Source: an uncultured Sphingomonas sp. (GTDB lineage Bacteria > Pseudomonadota > Alphaproteobacteria > Sphingomonadales > Sphingomonadaceae). Taken from it: 64,000 nt of DNA. The first letter of the stretch is position 1, and each line of letters begins with the position of its first letter. Shown one piece after another: positions 51,478-58,949 of this stretch. Where the stretch lies: positions 124,001-188,000 of the forward strand of contig NZ_CAKTFO010000001.1 in NCBI RefSeq assembly GCF_934560975.1. Reading direction: 5' to 3'. Both the position numbers and the translations under genes were made by a program. The notes below the pieces were generated by a model, which searched no databases, was not told where the DNA came from, and worked only from the letters and a program-made list of their open reading frames with translations.

Positions 51478-52160
51478 GACGCCAGCCGCTGTTGGAGGAT
51501 GTGCTGCGCGCCGCGGGCATGATCCAGTTCGGCGCGGGCGAGGGCGGTGAAGTGGTCCAGCGTCCGCCGCTGCCACGCCAGTTCCGCCTCCGACAATCGC
51601 TCCAGCCGATCGGCGACAGGCCCCGCCAGCAGGTTGGCGGCAAGGATGCCCCACAAGGTCGCGACCAAAGCCGTCGCCATCGGTGCGCCGAGCTGCGCGG
51701 GATCGTTCATGTGCGCGAACATGCGGATCAGGCCAAGCACGGTCGCCAGCATGCCCATGCCGGGCGCGGCATCCGCCACGTCGCGCCAGAAACGGATCAC
51801 CATCGCATGGCGACGCGCGCGCGCCTCCAGCGTCTCGCTCGCCCAACGGCCATAGGCTTCGGACGAGGGGGCGTCGGCCAGCCGGCGCACGGCCTCGCGC
51901 AGGAAGCGGGCGGTGGTCTGGATGCGATCGACGCAGACGATGCTGCGGGCTTCCGCCATGCGCTCCGCCTGGCCGACTGCGACGATGGCGGCCTGTGCGT
52001 CCAGTTCGGGATCGGCGCAGAAGCAGGGGGTAAGTGCGGACATGCCGGCACGCGCGGCGCGCCATCCGCCGCGCAGCACGGCCGCCAGGACGGCGCCGCC
52101 CAGCACGATGGAAAGCGCCGCCGGGTCCAGCAGCCGCCCCAGTTGCGCGAAAAGATCCAC
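51474..52160 (-). CDS. MotA/TolQ/ExbB-type proton channel protein (second set)
   Basis: A 228-residue membrane protein. The GTG at 52160 is favoured because AGGAG lies seven bases upstream; ATG 52181 would be directly beside the enhancer palindrome. Three hydrophobic segments are seen: LLDPAALSIVLGGAVLAAVLRG (about 9-30), DAAPGMGMLATVLGLIRMFAH (about 125-145) and PMATALVATLWGILAANLLAG (about 155-175). The last two match the MotA/TolQ/ExbB channel core, while the first MotA helix is missing. It is divergent from flgB and coupled to the MotB-like gene, then flgA. A flagellar role is likely from context, not proven by sequence. Confidence 0.72.
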   Translation of the reverse strand: MDLFAQLGRLLDPAALSIVLGGAVLAAVLRGGWRAARAGMSALTPCFCADPELDAQAAIVAVGQAERMAEARSIVCVDRIQTTARFLREAVRRLADAPSSEAYGRWASETLEARARRHAMVIRFWRDVADAAPGMGMLATVLGLIRMFAHMNDPAQLGAPMATALVATLWGILAANLLAGPVADRLERLSEAELAWQRRTLDHFTALARAELDHARGAQHILQQRLAS

Positions 52161-52183
52161 CCCGACGCTCCTGCAATCCATTC

Positions 52184-52199
52184 TGGCAAGATCTTGCCG
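52184..52199. promoter_or_regulatory. Enhancer-like repeat TGGCA-N6-TGCCG (site 4)
   Basis: TGGCAAGATCTTGCCG; its inner 14 bases (GGCAAGATCTTGCC) are a perfect palindrome identical to site 1 at 43441-43454. It is 24 bases upstream of the second-set motA start and about 75 bases upstream of the flgB sigma54 promoter, so it could serve both. Confidence 0.7.
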
Positions 52200-52203
52200 C
52201 ATC

Positions 52204-52219
52204 CGGCAATCGGCTGCCG
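52204..52219. promoter_or_regulatory. Enhancer-like repeat CGGCA-N6-TGCCG (site 5)
   Basis: CGGCA-ATCGGC-TGCCG, perfect arms, 20 bases (about two helical turns) from site 4 centre to centre, and about 55 bases upstream of the flgB sigma54 promoter. Confidence 0.65.
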
Positions 52220-52272
52220 CTTCCGCCTTTTTCGTCGTGCCGGCCGGTGTGCGGAGCGGTGTCCGAACCAAT

Positions 52273-52288
52273 TGGCACGGCCTTTGCA
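52273..52288 (+). promoter_or_regulatory. Sigma54 promoter of flgB operon
   Basis: TGGCACG-GCCT-TTGCA matches the -24/-12 consensus at all conserved positions. The expected transcription start, near 52300, leaves a leader of about 70 bases to flgB. Confidence 0.92.
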
Positions 52289-52369
52289 CAACATCCGACG
52301 ACATCGCCGTTCGATGCTGATCACGACCGGCGGCGCAGAAACTTTAGGCTGAAGCAAAGGAGGATCGAC

Positions 52370-52723
52370 ATGGCTGCCAACGATCCGATCTTCGGGATTG
52401 CGGGCGACGCATTGCGGCTGCGGTCGCAGCGCATGGCGTTGCTGGCGTCCAACATCGCCAATGCCGCGACCCCGAACTACAAGGCGCGCGACTTCGACTT
52501 CCAAAAGGCCCTCACCGCCGCCAATGCCGGCAGCGCGGCGGAAACGGCGGCCAACGGCGCGCTCGGCTATCGCGTGCCGCTGGAAACGTCGCTCGACGGC
52601 AACACGGTGGAGCTGTCTACCGAACAGACCCTGTTTGCCGAGAACGCGGTCCAGTATCGCACCACGCTCTCCTTCCTCCAGGGGCGCATGTCGACCCTGA
52701 TGACCGCGATCAAGGGGGAGTAA
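52370..52723 (+). CDS. flgB: Flagellar proximal rod protein FlgB
   Basis: A 117-residue rod subunit with a strong ribosome site (AAAGGAGG) before 52370. The N-terminal rod motif is MALLASNIANAATPNYKARDFDFQKAL near residue 24, and the C-terminal helix reads NAVQYRTTLSFLQGRMSTLMTAIKGE. It opens a 10-kb flgB-flgL operon under a sigma54 promoter. Confidence 0.95.
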   Translation: MAANDPIFGIAGDALRLRSQRMALLASNIANAATPNYKARDFDFQKALTAANAGSAAETAANGALGYRVPLETSLDGNTVELSTEQTLFAENAVQYRTTLSFLQGRMSTLMTAIKGE

Positions 52724-52726
52724 GCC

Positions 52727-53137
52727 ATGCGCACGCCCACCAACCTGTCGGTGTTCGACATTGCCGGGCGCGCCATGTCGGCGCAGCTCGTGCGGCTCAA
52801 CACCACGGCGTCGAACATGGCCAATGCCGGATCGGTCTCCACCACCAAGGAAGGCGCCTTTCGCGCGCTGAAGCCGGTATTCGCCACCGTCGGCGCGCAG
52901 CCGGGCGTGGCGACCGTCCAGGCCAGCAAAGTGGTCGCCTCGCAGACCGAGCCGACCCAGCGCCACGACCCCAACAACCCGCTGGCGGACAAGGACGGCA
53001 ACGTCTGGGACGCAGGCGTGGACCAGGCGTCCGAGCTCGTCGAGATGATGGAGAGCGCGCGCCAGTATCAGAACAACGTGCAGGTCCTCCAGACCAGCAA
53101 GTCCCTCATCATGGAAACCTTGAGGCTCGGCAAATGA
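52727..53137 (+). CDS. flgC: Flagellar proximal rod protein FlgC
   Basis: A 136-residue rod subunit: LNTTASNMANAGSVSTTKEGAFRALKPVF at the N-terminus and DQASELVEMMESARQYQNNVQVLQTSKSLIMETLRLGK at the C-terminus, the standard FlgC ends. It lies three bases after flgB and overlaps flgD as ATGA. Confidence 0.95.
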   Translation: MRTPTNLSVFDIAGRAMSAQLVRLNTTASNMANAGSVSTTKEGAFRALKPVFATVGAQPGVATVQASKVVASQTEPTQRHDPNNPLADKDGNVWDAGVDQASELVEMMESARQYQNNVQVLQTSKSLIMETLRLGK

Positions 53138-53817
53138 GCAGCATTTCTACCGGTAACAGTTACCTCGACTCGCTGAACGCTGGCGCGAAGACCGCGGCGT
53201 CGGCGGGCAAGTCGAACAAGACGATCGACCAGGCCGGCTTCCTGAAGCTGCTGACCACGCAGCTGACCACGCAGGATCCGACCCAGCCGGTCGACAATTC
53301 GCAGATGGCCGCGCAGATGGCGCAATTCTCCAGCGTCACCGGCATTGCCGAGATGAACCAGTCGCTGAAGACCATGGCGAGCGACCTGGCAGCCTCCCGC
53401 TTCGGCGACGCATCGGGCTGGATCGGCCGCGCGGCGCTGGTGGACGGCAGCATTGCCGCGCCCGCCACCAACGGCGCCTATGCGGGCCAGATCTCGCTGC
53501 CGGCGGATGCCAAGGACGTGACGCTGTCCCTGATCGATGGCGCCGGCCAGACCGTCTACGCCAAGTCGCTGGGCGCCAAGTCGGCCGGCGACGTATCGTG
53601 GGCGTGGGACGGCAAGGACGCGAATAGCGGCGAACTCGCCAACAAGGGCCCGCTGCGCGTCATCGTCACCGCCGCCGGCACGGACAACAAGCCGGTGCCG
53701 CCGACGCTCTCGACCTGGACGGAGATCCAGTCGGTCCAGTCGCCCGCCACCGGCAGCACCAGGCTCAACACCGTCCTCGGCCAGTTCGCGCCGTCCGACG
53801 TGCTCCAGCTTTCCTGA
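53134..53817 (+). CDS. flgD: Flagellar hook-capping scaffold FlgD
   Basis: A 227-residue hook cap. The N-terminal export and assembly motif is DQAGFLKLLTTQLTTQDPTQPVDNSQMAAQMAQFSSVTGIAEMN (about residues 30-75). The C-terminal part has a FlgD Ig-like/tudor pair with VSWAWDGKDANSGELANKGPLRVIVTA. FlgD is lost when the hook is finished. Confidence 0.94.
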   Translation: MSSISTGNSYLDSLNAGAKTAASAGKSNKTIDQAGFLKLLTTQLTTQDPTQPVDNSQMAAQMAQFSSVTGIAEMNQSLKTMASDLAASRFGDASGWIGRAALVDGSIAAPATNGAYAGQISLPADAKDVTLSLIDGAGQTVYAKSLGAKSAGDVSWAWDGKDANSGELANKGPLRVIVTAAGTDNKPVPPTLSTWTEIQSVQSPATGSTRLNTVLGQFAPSDVLQLS

Positions 53818-53844
53818 TCTCACGCTCTTCCCGAGGAGTAATCC

Positions 53845-55224
53845 ATGACCTTCTTCACCTCGCTGTCCGGCCTCAAGGGCGCGCAGTCCGACCTGGGCGT
53901 CATTTCCAACAACGTCGCCAACGTGGCCTCGATCGGCTTCAAGAAGAGCCGCGCGGAATTCGGTGACCTCATCTCCGCCTCGCCGCTCCAGTCGGGCAAC
54001 GTCGCCGGCCAGGGCACGCGCCTGAAGTCGATCAGCCAGCAATTCACGCAGGGCGGCTTCCAGACGTCCGACCGCGCGCTGGACCTCGCCATTTCCGGCC
54101 AGGGCTTCTTCGTGACCAAGAGCGACAGCCAGATGAGCTTCACCCGCAACGGCGCGTTCAGCATCGACGAGAACCGCTATCTGGTCGACAGCAACGGCGC
54201 CAACGTGCAGGTGCTGCCGGTCGACAGCCAGGGTTCGGTCACCGCCGCCGGCATCTCGTCCGCGCAGAGCCTGCAGGTTCCGCTGAGCGCCGGTACGCCG
54301 CGCGCCAGCACCACGCTGGACCTGTCCGCGACCTTTCCGACGGATTCGGACCTGCCGGCCACGCGCGACGCCTACAGCACGACCATTCCGTACAAGTTCG
54401 ATCGCTACGACACCAAGAGTTACAATTATTCGAGCGCGACGACGGTCTATGACTCGGCCGGCAACCCGCAGCAGGCAACCCTGTATTACGTCCGTACGGC
54501 GGCACCCGGCTCCACGACCAAGACGCCGGTAGTGGACGCCGATGGTGCGCCGGTGCTCGGGGCGGACGGCAAGCCGACCTACACCAGCAGCACGTCGACC
54601 AGCAGCAAGTGGGAAGCCCACCTGTTCATCGGCGACCAGGAAGCGAGCGCGGACGGTTCAACCGTTACGAATCCGCCCAAGCCGCTGGAGCTGACCTTCT
54701 CCACCGAAGGTTCGCTGACCGCACCCAGCGGCTCGATCCAGTTCTCGCAGGTGCTGCCTTCGGGTGCGGCGGAGCCGATCGGCCTGAAGCTGACCTATGG
54801 CAGCGCCACGCGCCAGGCGGCGTCCACCTTCACGCCCGGATCGTTCCGTCAGGACGGCCGCGCGGCGGGCCAGCTCAACAACGTCGCGGTCGGCACCGAC
54901 GGCCTCATCACCGCCACCTTCTCCGACGGCACGACGCAGAAGATCGGCAAGCTGATGATCGCCAATTTCGCCAACCCGAACGGCCTGCGCCAGCTGGGCG
55001 ACAGCCGCTGGGGCTCCACCGGCCTGTCCGGCGAGGCGATCGTGTCGGAAGCGGGCTCGGGCTCGGCCGGGCTGATCCAGTCGGGCGCGCTGGAGCAGGC
55101 GAACGTCGACATCACGGAGGAGCTGGTCGCGCTGATCTCGGCGCAGCGCAACTTCTCCGCCAACGCCAAGGCGATCGAGACGGGCAACAACATGACCCAG
55201 ACGATCATCAACCTGCGCAGCTGA
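53845..55224 (+). CDS. flgE: Flagellar hook protein FlgE
   Basis: A 459-residue hook subunit. The N-terminus FFTSLSGLKGAQSDLGVISNNVANVASIGFKKSRAEFGDLI and the C-terminus EQANVDITEELVALISAQRNFSANAKAIETGNNMTQTIINLRS are the conserved rod/hook ends. SFTRNGAFSIDENRYLVDSNGANVQV near residue 95 is the FlgE/F/G middle motif. A ribosome site GAGGAG precedes the start. Confidence 0.96.
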   Translation: MTFFTSLSGLKGAQSDLGVISNNVANVASIGFKKSRAEFGDLISASPLQSGNVAGQGTRLKSISQQFTQGGFQTSDRALDLAISGQGFFVTKSDSQMSFTRNGAFSIDENRYLVDSNGANVQVLPVDSQGSVTAAGISSAQSLQVPLSAGTPRASTTLDLSATFPTDSDLPATRDAYSTTIPYKFDRYDTKSYNYSSATTVYDSAGNPQQATLYYVRTAAPGSTTKTPVVDADGAPVLGADGKPTYTSSTSTSSKWEAHLFIGDQEASADGSTVTNPPKPLELTFSTEGSLTAPSGSIQFSQVLPSGAAEPIGLKLTYGSATRQAASTFTPGSFRQDGRAAGQLNNVAVGTDGLITATFSDGTTQKIGKLMIANFANPNGLRQLGDSRWGSTGLSGEAIVSEAGSGSAGLIQSGALEQANVDITEELVALISAQRNFSANAKAIETGNNMTQTIINLRS

Positions 55225-55250
55225 TAGGCGACGCGAAAGGGGCCTGACCG

Positions 55251-55994
55251 ATGGACCGGCTGATCTATTCCTCCCTGGCGGGGATGCGCGGCGCGATGGC
55301 GCGCCAGACCACGACCGCCAGCAACCTGGCCAACGTGAACACCACCGGCTTCCGCGGCGAGATCAATGCCGCGGAGACGCTGTGGCTCCGCGGCGGCAAG
55401 CTGGAGGCACGCGCGACCACGTCGAGCGAGGTCACCGGCGCCAACATGTCGGCGGGCCCCGTCAGCGAGACCGGTCGCGAGCTGGACATCGCCATGAACG
55501 GCGACGCGCTGCTGGCGGTGCAGGCCAAGGACGGTTCGGAGGGCTATACCCGCCGGGGCGACCTGCAACTGACCGACAGCGGTCTGCTGACCACGGGCGA
55601 CGGCGCGCCGGTGCTGGGGGAGGGCGGCCCCGTCACCCTGCCACGGGCCGACAGCATCACCATCAGCCAGGACGGCCAGATCTGGATCGTGCCCCAGGGC
55701 GGCGATCCCAAGGCCCCGCAGGCGGTGGAGAAACTGAAGCTGGTCACCGCCGCCGGGTCGCAGGTCGCCAAGGGGCTGGACGGCCTGTTCCGCGTCAAGG
55801 GTGAGGGGGCCTTGCCGTCCGATCCCGACGCCCGGCTTACGCCCAAGAGCCTGGAAGGCTCCAACGTCAACGCCACCCAGACGCTGGTCGACATGATCGA
55901 CGCATCCCGTTCGTGGGAGGCCCAGGTCAAGATGCTCACCACGGCGCAGGATCTCGACAAGTCCGCCGCCGACCTCATGCGCCTGCCCGATTAA
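55251..55994 (+). CDS. flgF: Flagellar proximal rod protein FlgF
   Basis: A 247-residue rod subunit: MRGAMARQTTTASNLANVNTTGFRGEINAAETL at the N-terminus, GYTRRGDLQLTDSGLLTTGDGAPVLGEGG near residue 92 and LEGSNVNATQTLVDMIDASRSWEAQVKMLTTAQDLDKSAADLMRL at the C-terminus. The lower similarity to FlgE and the position before flgG distinguish it as FlgF. Confidence 0.94.
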   Translation: MDRLIYSSLAGMRGAMARQTTTASNLANVNTTGFRGEINAAETLWLRGGKLEARATTSSEVTGANMSAGPVSETGRELDIAMNGDALLAVQAKDGSEGYTRRGDLQLTDSGLLTTGDGAPVLGEGGPVTLPRADSITISQDGQIWIVPQGGDPKAPQAVEKLKLVTAAGSQVAKGLDGLFRVKGEGALPSDPDARLTPKSLEGSNVNATQTLVDMIDASRSWEAQVKMLTTAQDLDKSAADLMRLPD

Positions 55995-56006
55995 GGACCG
56001 ATCCCG

Positions 56007-56795
56007 ATGACCAACGCTGCTCTCCACGTCGCCCGCACTGGCCTTGACGCTCAGAACGAGCGGATGCGCGTGATCGCCAACAACCTGGCGAACGTGAACA
56101 CGACCGGGTTCAAGCGCGACCGCGCCCAGTTCGAGACGCTGGCCTACCAGTCGATCACCGCGCCCGGCGCGCCGTCGTCCGACCAGAACAAATATGCCAC
56201 CGGCCTCAACCTCGGCTCGGGCGTGCAGATCATGGGCACGGCGCGGATCGATTCGCAGGGATCGATGCAGACCACCGGCAATGCGCTGGACATGGCGGTG
56301 GAAGGCAATGGCTTCTTCCAGGTGCTGCGCCCGGACGGGTCGACCGCTTATACCCGCGACGGCAATTTCAACCTGAGCGCGGACGGCACCATCGTCACGT
56401 CGGACGGCCTGCCGCTCCAGCCGCAGATGCAGATCCCGGACGGCGCGCAGCAGATCACGATCGGCGCCGACGGCACCGTCTCCGCGACGTTGCAGGGGCA
56501 GACCGAGGCGACGGTGATCGGCAAGGTCCAGCTGGCGCGCTTCACCAATCCGGCGGGCCTGCAATCGGCCGGCAACAACCTGCTGACCGAAACCGCCGCT
56601 TCGGGCGCGCCGCAGGTGGGCGATGCCGGGGTCGATGGCCGCGGCGCGATCCGCCAGGGCAATCTGGAAGCCTCCAACGTCAACATCGTGGAGGAGCTGG
56701 TCGACATGATCGAGACCCAGCGCGCCTATGAGGTCAATTCCAAGATGATCAAGGCGACGGACGAAATGCTCCAATACGCCAACCAGCAGCTGTGA
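56007..56795 (+). CDS. flgG: Flagellar distal rod protein FlgG
   Basis: A 262-residue distal rod subunit, the usual length. Motifs: MRVIANNLANVNTTGFKRDRAQFETLAYQSI near residue 21, AYTRDGNFNLSADGTIVTSDGLPLQP near 113, and LEASNVNIVEELVDMIETQRAYEVNSKMIKATDEMLQYANQQL at the C-terminus. Confidence 0.96.
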   Translation: MTNAALHVARTGLDAQNERMRVIANNLANVNTTGFKRDRAQFETLAYQSITAPGAPSSDQNKYATGLNLGSGVQIMGTARIDSQGSMQTTGNALDMAVEGNGFFQVLRPDGSTAYTRDGNFNLSADGTIVTSDGLPLQPQMQIPDGAQQITIGADGTVSATLQGQTEATVIGKVQLARFTNPAGLQSAGNNLLTETAASGAPQVGDAGVDGRGAIRQGNLEASNVNIVEELVDMIETQRAYEVNSKMIKATDEMLQYANQQL

Positions 56796-56806
56796 GGGGA
56801 GGGGCC

Positions 56807-57496
56807 GTGACGCGATCCATCCTCCTCCTCGGCGCGGCGGTGACGCTGGCCGTGTCGCCGGCGCAGGCCGGCCTGTTCGGCGGCGGCAAGGCCAAGGCGC
56901 AGCAGCAGCGCGCCGAATATGCGCCCACCATGGTGCCGATGGCGGTCGCGCCGCCGGTCGCGGACGGCGCGATCTTCCATGCCGCCAACGGCTATGCCCC
57001 GCTCACCTCCGGCCAGCGCGCGGCGACGGTGGGCGACGTGCTGACCATCATCCTCGCGGAAAAGACGCAGGCGGTGAAGAGCAACAGCGCGTCCACCGAC
57101 CGCAACGGCTCGATCGGCCTGACCCCGCCGTCGGCTGGCCCGCTGGCGCTGTTCAGCCCGGCCGAGGCGTCGGTCAGCGGCGGCGGCAGGTTCGACGGCA
57201 AGGGGGCAGCCGCGCAGTCCAACGCGCTGTCGGGCGAGATCAGCGTCACCGTGGCGCAGGTCTATCCCAACGGCACGATGCTGGTACGCGGCGAGAAGCT
57301 GCTGACCCTGAATCGCGGTGACGAGCAGATCCGCATTTCGGGCATCGTCCGCGCGGCCGACATCGACCTCTATAACCGCGTGCCGTCCACCCGCGTCGCC
57401 GATGCGCGCATCAGCTATTCGGGTACGGGCGAGATCGCGCGGGCAAGTCGTCAAGGCTGGCTTAACCGTTTCTTTTCAATCTTGAGTCCATTTTAG
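56807..57496 (+). CDS. flgH: Flagellar L-ring protein FlgH
   Basis: A 229-residue outer-membrane ring protein. The GTG at 56807 is favoured since GGGAGGGG sits just before it; an upstream GTG at 56792 overlaps the flgG stop. A signal peptide (about residues 1-21, ILLLGAAVTLAVSPAQA) is seen, without a clear lipobox cysteine. The FlgH core follows: RAATVGDVLTIILAEKTQAVKSNSAST, NGTMLVRGEKLLTLNRGDEQIRISGIVRAADID and ARISYSGTGEIARASRQGWLNRFFSILSPF. Lack of a lipoprotein cysteine, if the start is right, differs from enterobacterial FlgH. Confidence 0.94.
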   Translation: MTRSILLLGAAVTLAVSPAQAGLFGGGKAKAQQQRAEYAPTMVPMAVAPPVADGAIFHAANGYAPLTSGQRAATVGDVLTIILAEKTQAVKSNSASTDRNGSIGLTPPSAGPLALFSPAEASVSGGGRFDGKGAAAQSNALSGEISVTVAQVYPNGTMLVRGEKLLTLNRGDEQIRISGIVRAADIDLYNRVPSTRVADARISYSGTGEIARASRQGWLNRFFSILSPF

Positions 57497-57501
57497 GCGC
57501 C

Positions 57502-58596
57502 ATGATGAGGATCTTGAGCGCCCTTTTCGCCCTTTTGCTGATCACCGCGCCCGCCATGGCCGAGCGAATCAAGGATCTCGGCCACTTTCAGGGGCTGCGG
57601 TCCAACCAGCTTACCGGCTACGGCATCGTGGTCGGCCTGGCGGGTACGGGCGACGACAATCTGGAATATACGACCCAGGGGATGCGCAGCGTCGCGTCCC
57701 GGTTCGGGATGCAATTGCCGGCGGGCGTCAATCCCGCGCTCAAGAATGCAGCAGCGGTCATCATCACCGCTGATCTGCCCGCCTTCGCCAAGCCGGGCGA
57801 GAGGCTGGACATCACGGTCGCCGCGATGGGCAAGGCCAAGTCGCTGCGCGGCGGCACATTGCTGATGTCGCCGTTGCAGGGCGCGGATGGGCAGATCTAT
57901 GCCATGGCGCAGGGCAATCTCGCTGTCGGCGGGCTCGGCATCGATGCGGCGGACGGATCCAAGATCACGGTCAACGTGCCGACCGCCGGGCGTATTCCCG
58001 GCGGGGCGACGGTGGAGCGTGCGGTGGATGCGGGCTTCGCGACCACGCCCGAACTGCGCTTCAACCTGGCGGAGGCGGACCTGACTACGGTAGGCCGCGT
58101 CGCCAATGCCATCAACGCCAGCCTGGGCGCCGGACGTGCGCGCGCGATAGACGCGGTGACGGTGGCGATCGCCGCCCCGCAGGGTGCGGAGTTGCGCACC
58201 GCTTTGATGGGGCAGATCGAGGATCTGTCGGTCGATCCCGCCGATGCGGCGGCCAAGGTGATCGTGAATGCGCGCACCGGCACGGTCGTCATCAACGGCG
58301 CGGTCCGTATCGCGCCGGCCGCCGTTACGCACGGCAAGCTGACGGTCAAGGTCAACGAGAATTACCGCGTGTCGCAGCCGGAAGGCTTCAGCCGTGGCCA
58401 GACCGCGGTCGTGCCGAAGAGCAATATCGATGTCGAGGAGGAACGCCGCCCGATGTTCCGTTTCGCCGGCGGCGCGAGCCTGGCCGACATCGTCAAGGCG
58501 GTGAACGCCATCGGCGCGTCGCCGGCCGACCTGGTCGCCATCCTGGAGGCACTGAAGGAAGCCGGCGCGATGAAGGCGGAACTGGTGGTCCTGTGA
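57502..58596 (+). CDS. flgI: Flagellar P-ring protein FlgI
   Basis: A 364-residue periplasmic ring protein. A signal peptide (ILSALFALLLITAPAMA) precedes ERIKDLGHFQGLRSNQLTGYGIVVGLAGTGD, the FlgI opening, with AGGTLLMSPLQGADGQIYAMAQGNLAVGG near 120 and NARTGTVVINGAVRIAPAAVTHGKLTVKV near 265. Its stop overlaps the flgJ GTG start. Confidence 0.96.
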   Translation: MMRILSALFALLLITAPAMAERIKDLGHFQGLRSNQLTGYGIVVGLAGTGDDNLEYTTQGMRSVASRFGMQLPAGVNPALKNAAAVIITADLPAFAKPGERLDITVAAMGKAKSLRGGTLLMSPLQGADGQIYAMAQGNLAVGGLGIDAADGSKITVNVPTAGRIPGGATVERAVDAGFATTPELRFNLAEADLTTVGRVANAINASLGAGRARAIDAVTVAIAAPQGAELRTALMGQIEDLSVDPADAAAKVIVNARTGTVVINGAVRIAPAAVTHGKLTVKVNENYRVSQPEGFSRGQTAVVPKSNIDVEEERRPMFRFAGGASLADIVKAVNAIGASPADLVAILEALKEAGAMKAELVVL

Positions 58597-58949
58597 CGAC
58601 GCCGATCGCCTCCGTCACGCAGGGTCTCGCCCCGGCTGCTTCCAAGGTCGATCCGGCCGAGCTGAAGCAGCTGAAGGAGACGGCCAAGCAGTTCGAGGCG
58701 GTGTTCCTGCGCCAGCTGATCGGGACCATGCGCTCGGCCAGCCTGGGCGACGGCGTGTTCGATTCCAGCTCCACCGAACAGTTCCGCGACATGGCGGATG
58801 CCCGCACAGCCGAAGCCATGGCGGGCAAGGGCGCACTGGGCGTCGCCGACCTGCTGGTGAAGCAGTTCGGCGCGCGGCTCGCCACCACCACGCCCAAGGA
58901 TGCGGCCCCGACGCCGGCCGCGCCCAAGGATGAGGGCCCGGCAAAGTGA
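58593..58949 (+). CDS. flgJ: Rod-binding protein, FlgJ N-terminal domain only
   Basis: A 118-residue protein with only the rod-binding (scaffold) half of FlgJ: KQFEAVFLRQLIGTMRSASLGDGVFDSSSTEQFRDMADARTAEAMAGKGALGVADLLVKQF. The muramidase half of enterobacterial FlgJ is absent, as usual in alphaproteobacteria; a separate transglycosylase gene lies at 63153. It overlaps flgI and flgK by four bases each. Confidence 0.93.
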   Translation: MTTPIASVTQGLAPAASKVDPAELKQLKETAKQFEAVFLRQLIGTMRSASLGDGVFDSSSTEQFRDMADARTAEAMAGKGALGVADLLVKQFGARLATTTPKDAAPTPAAPKDEGPAK

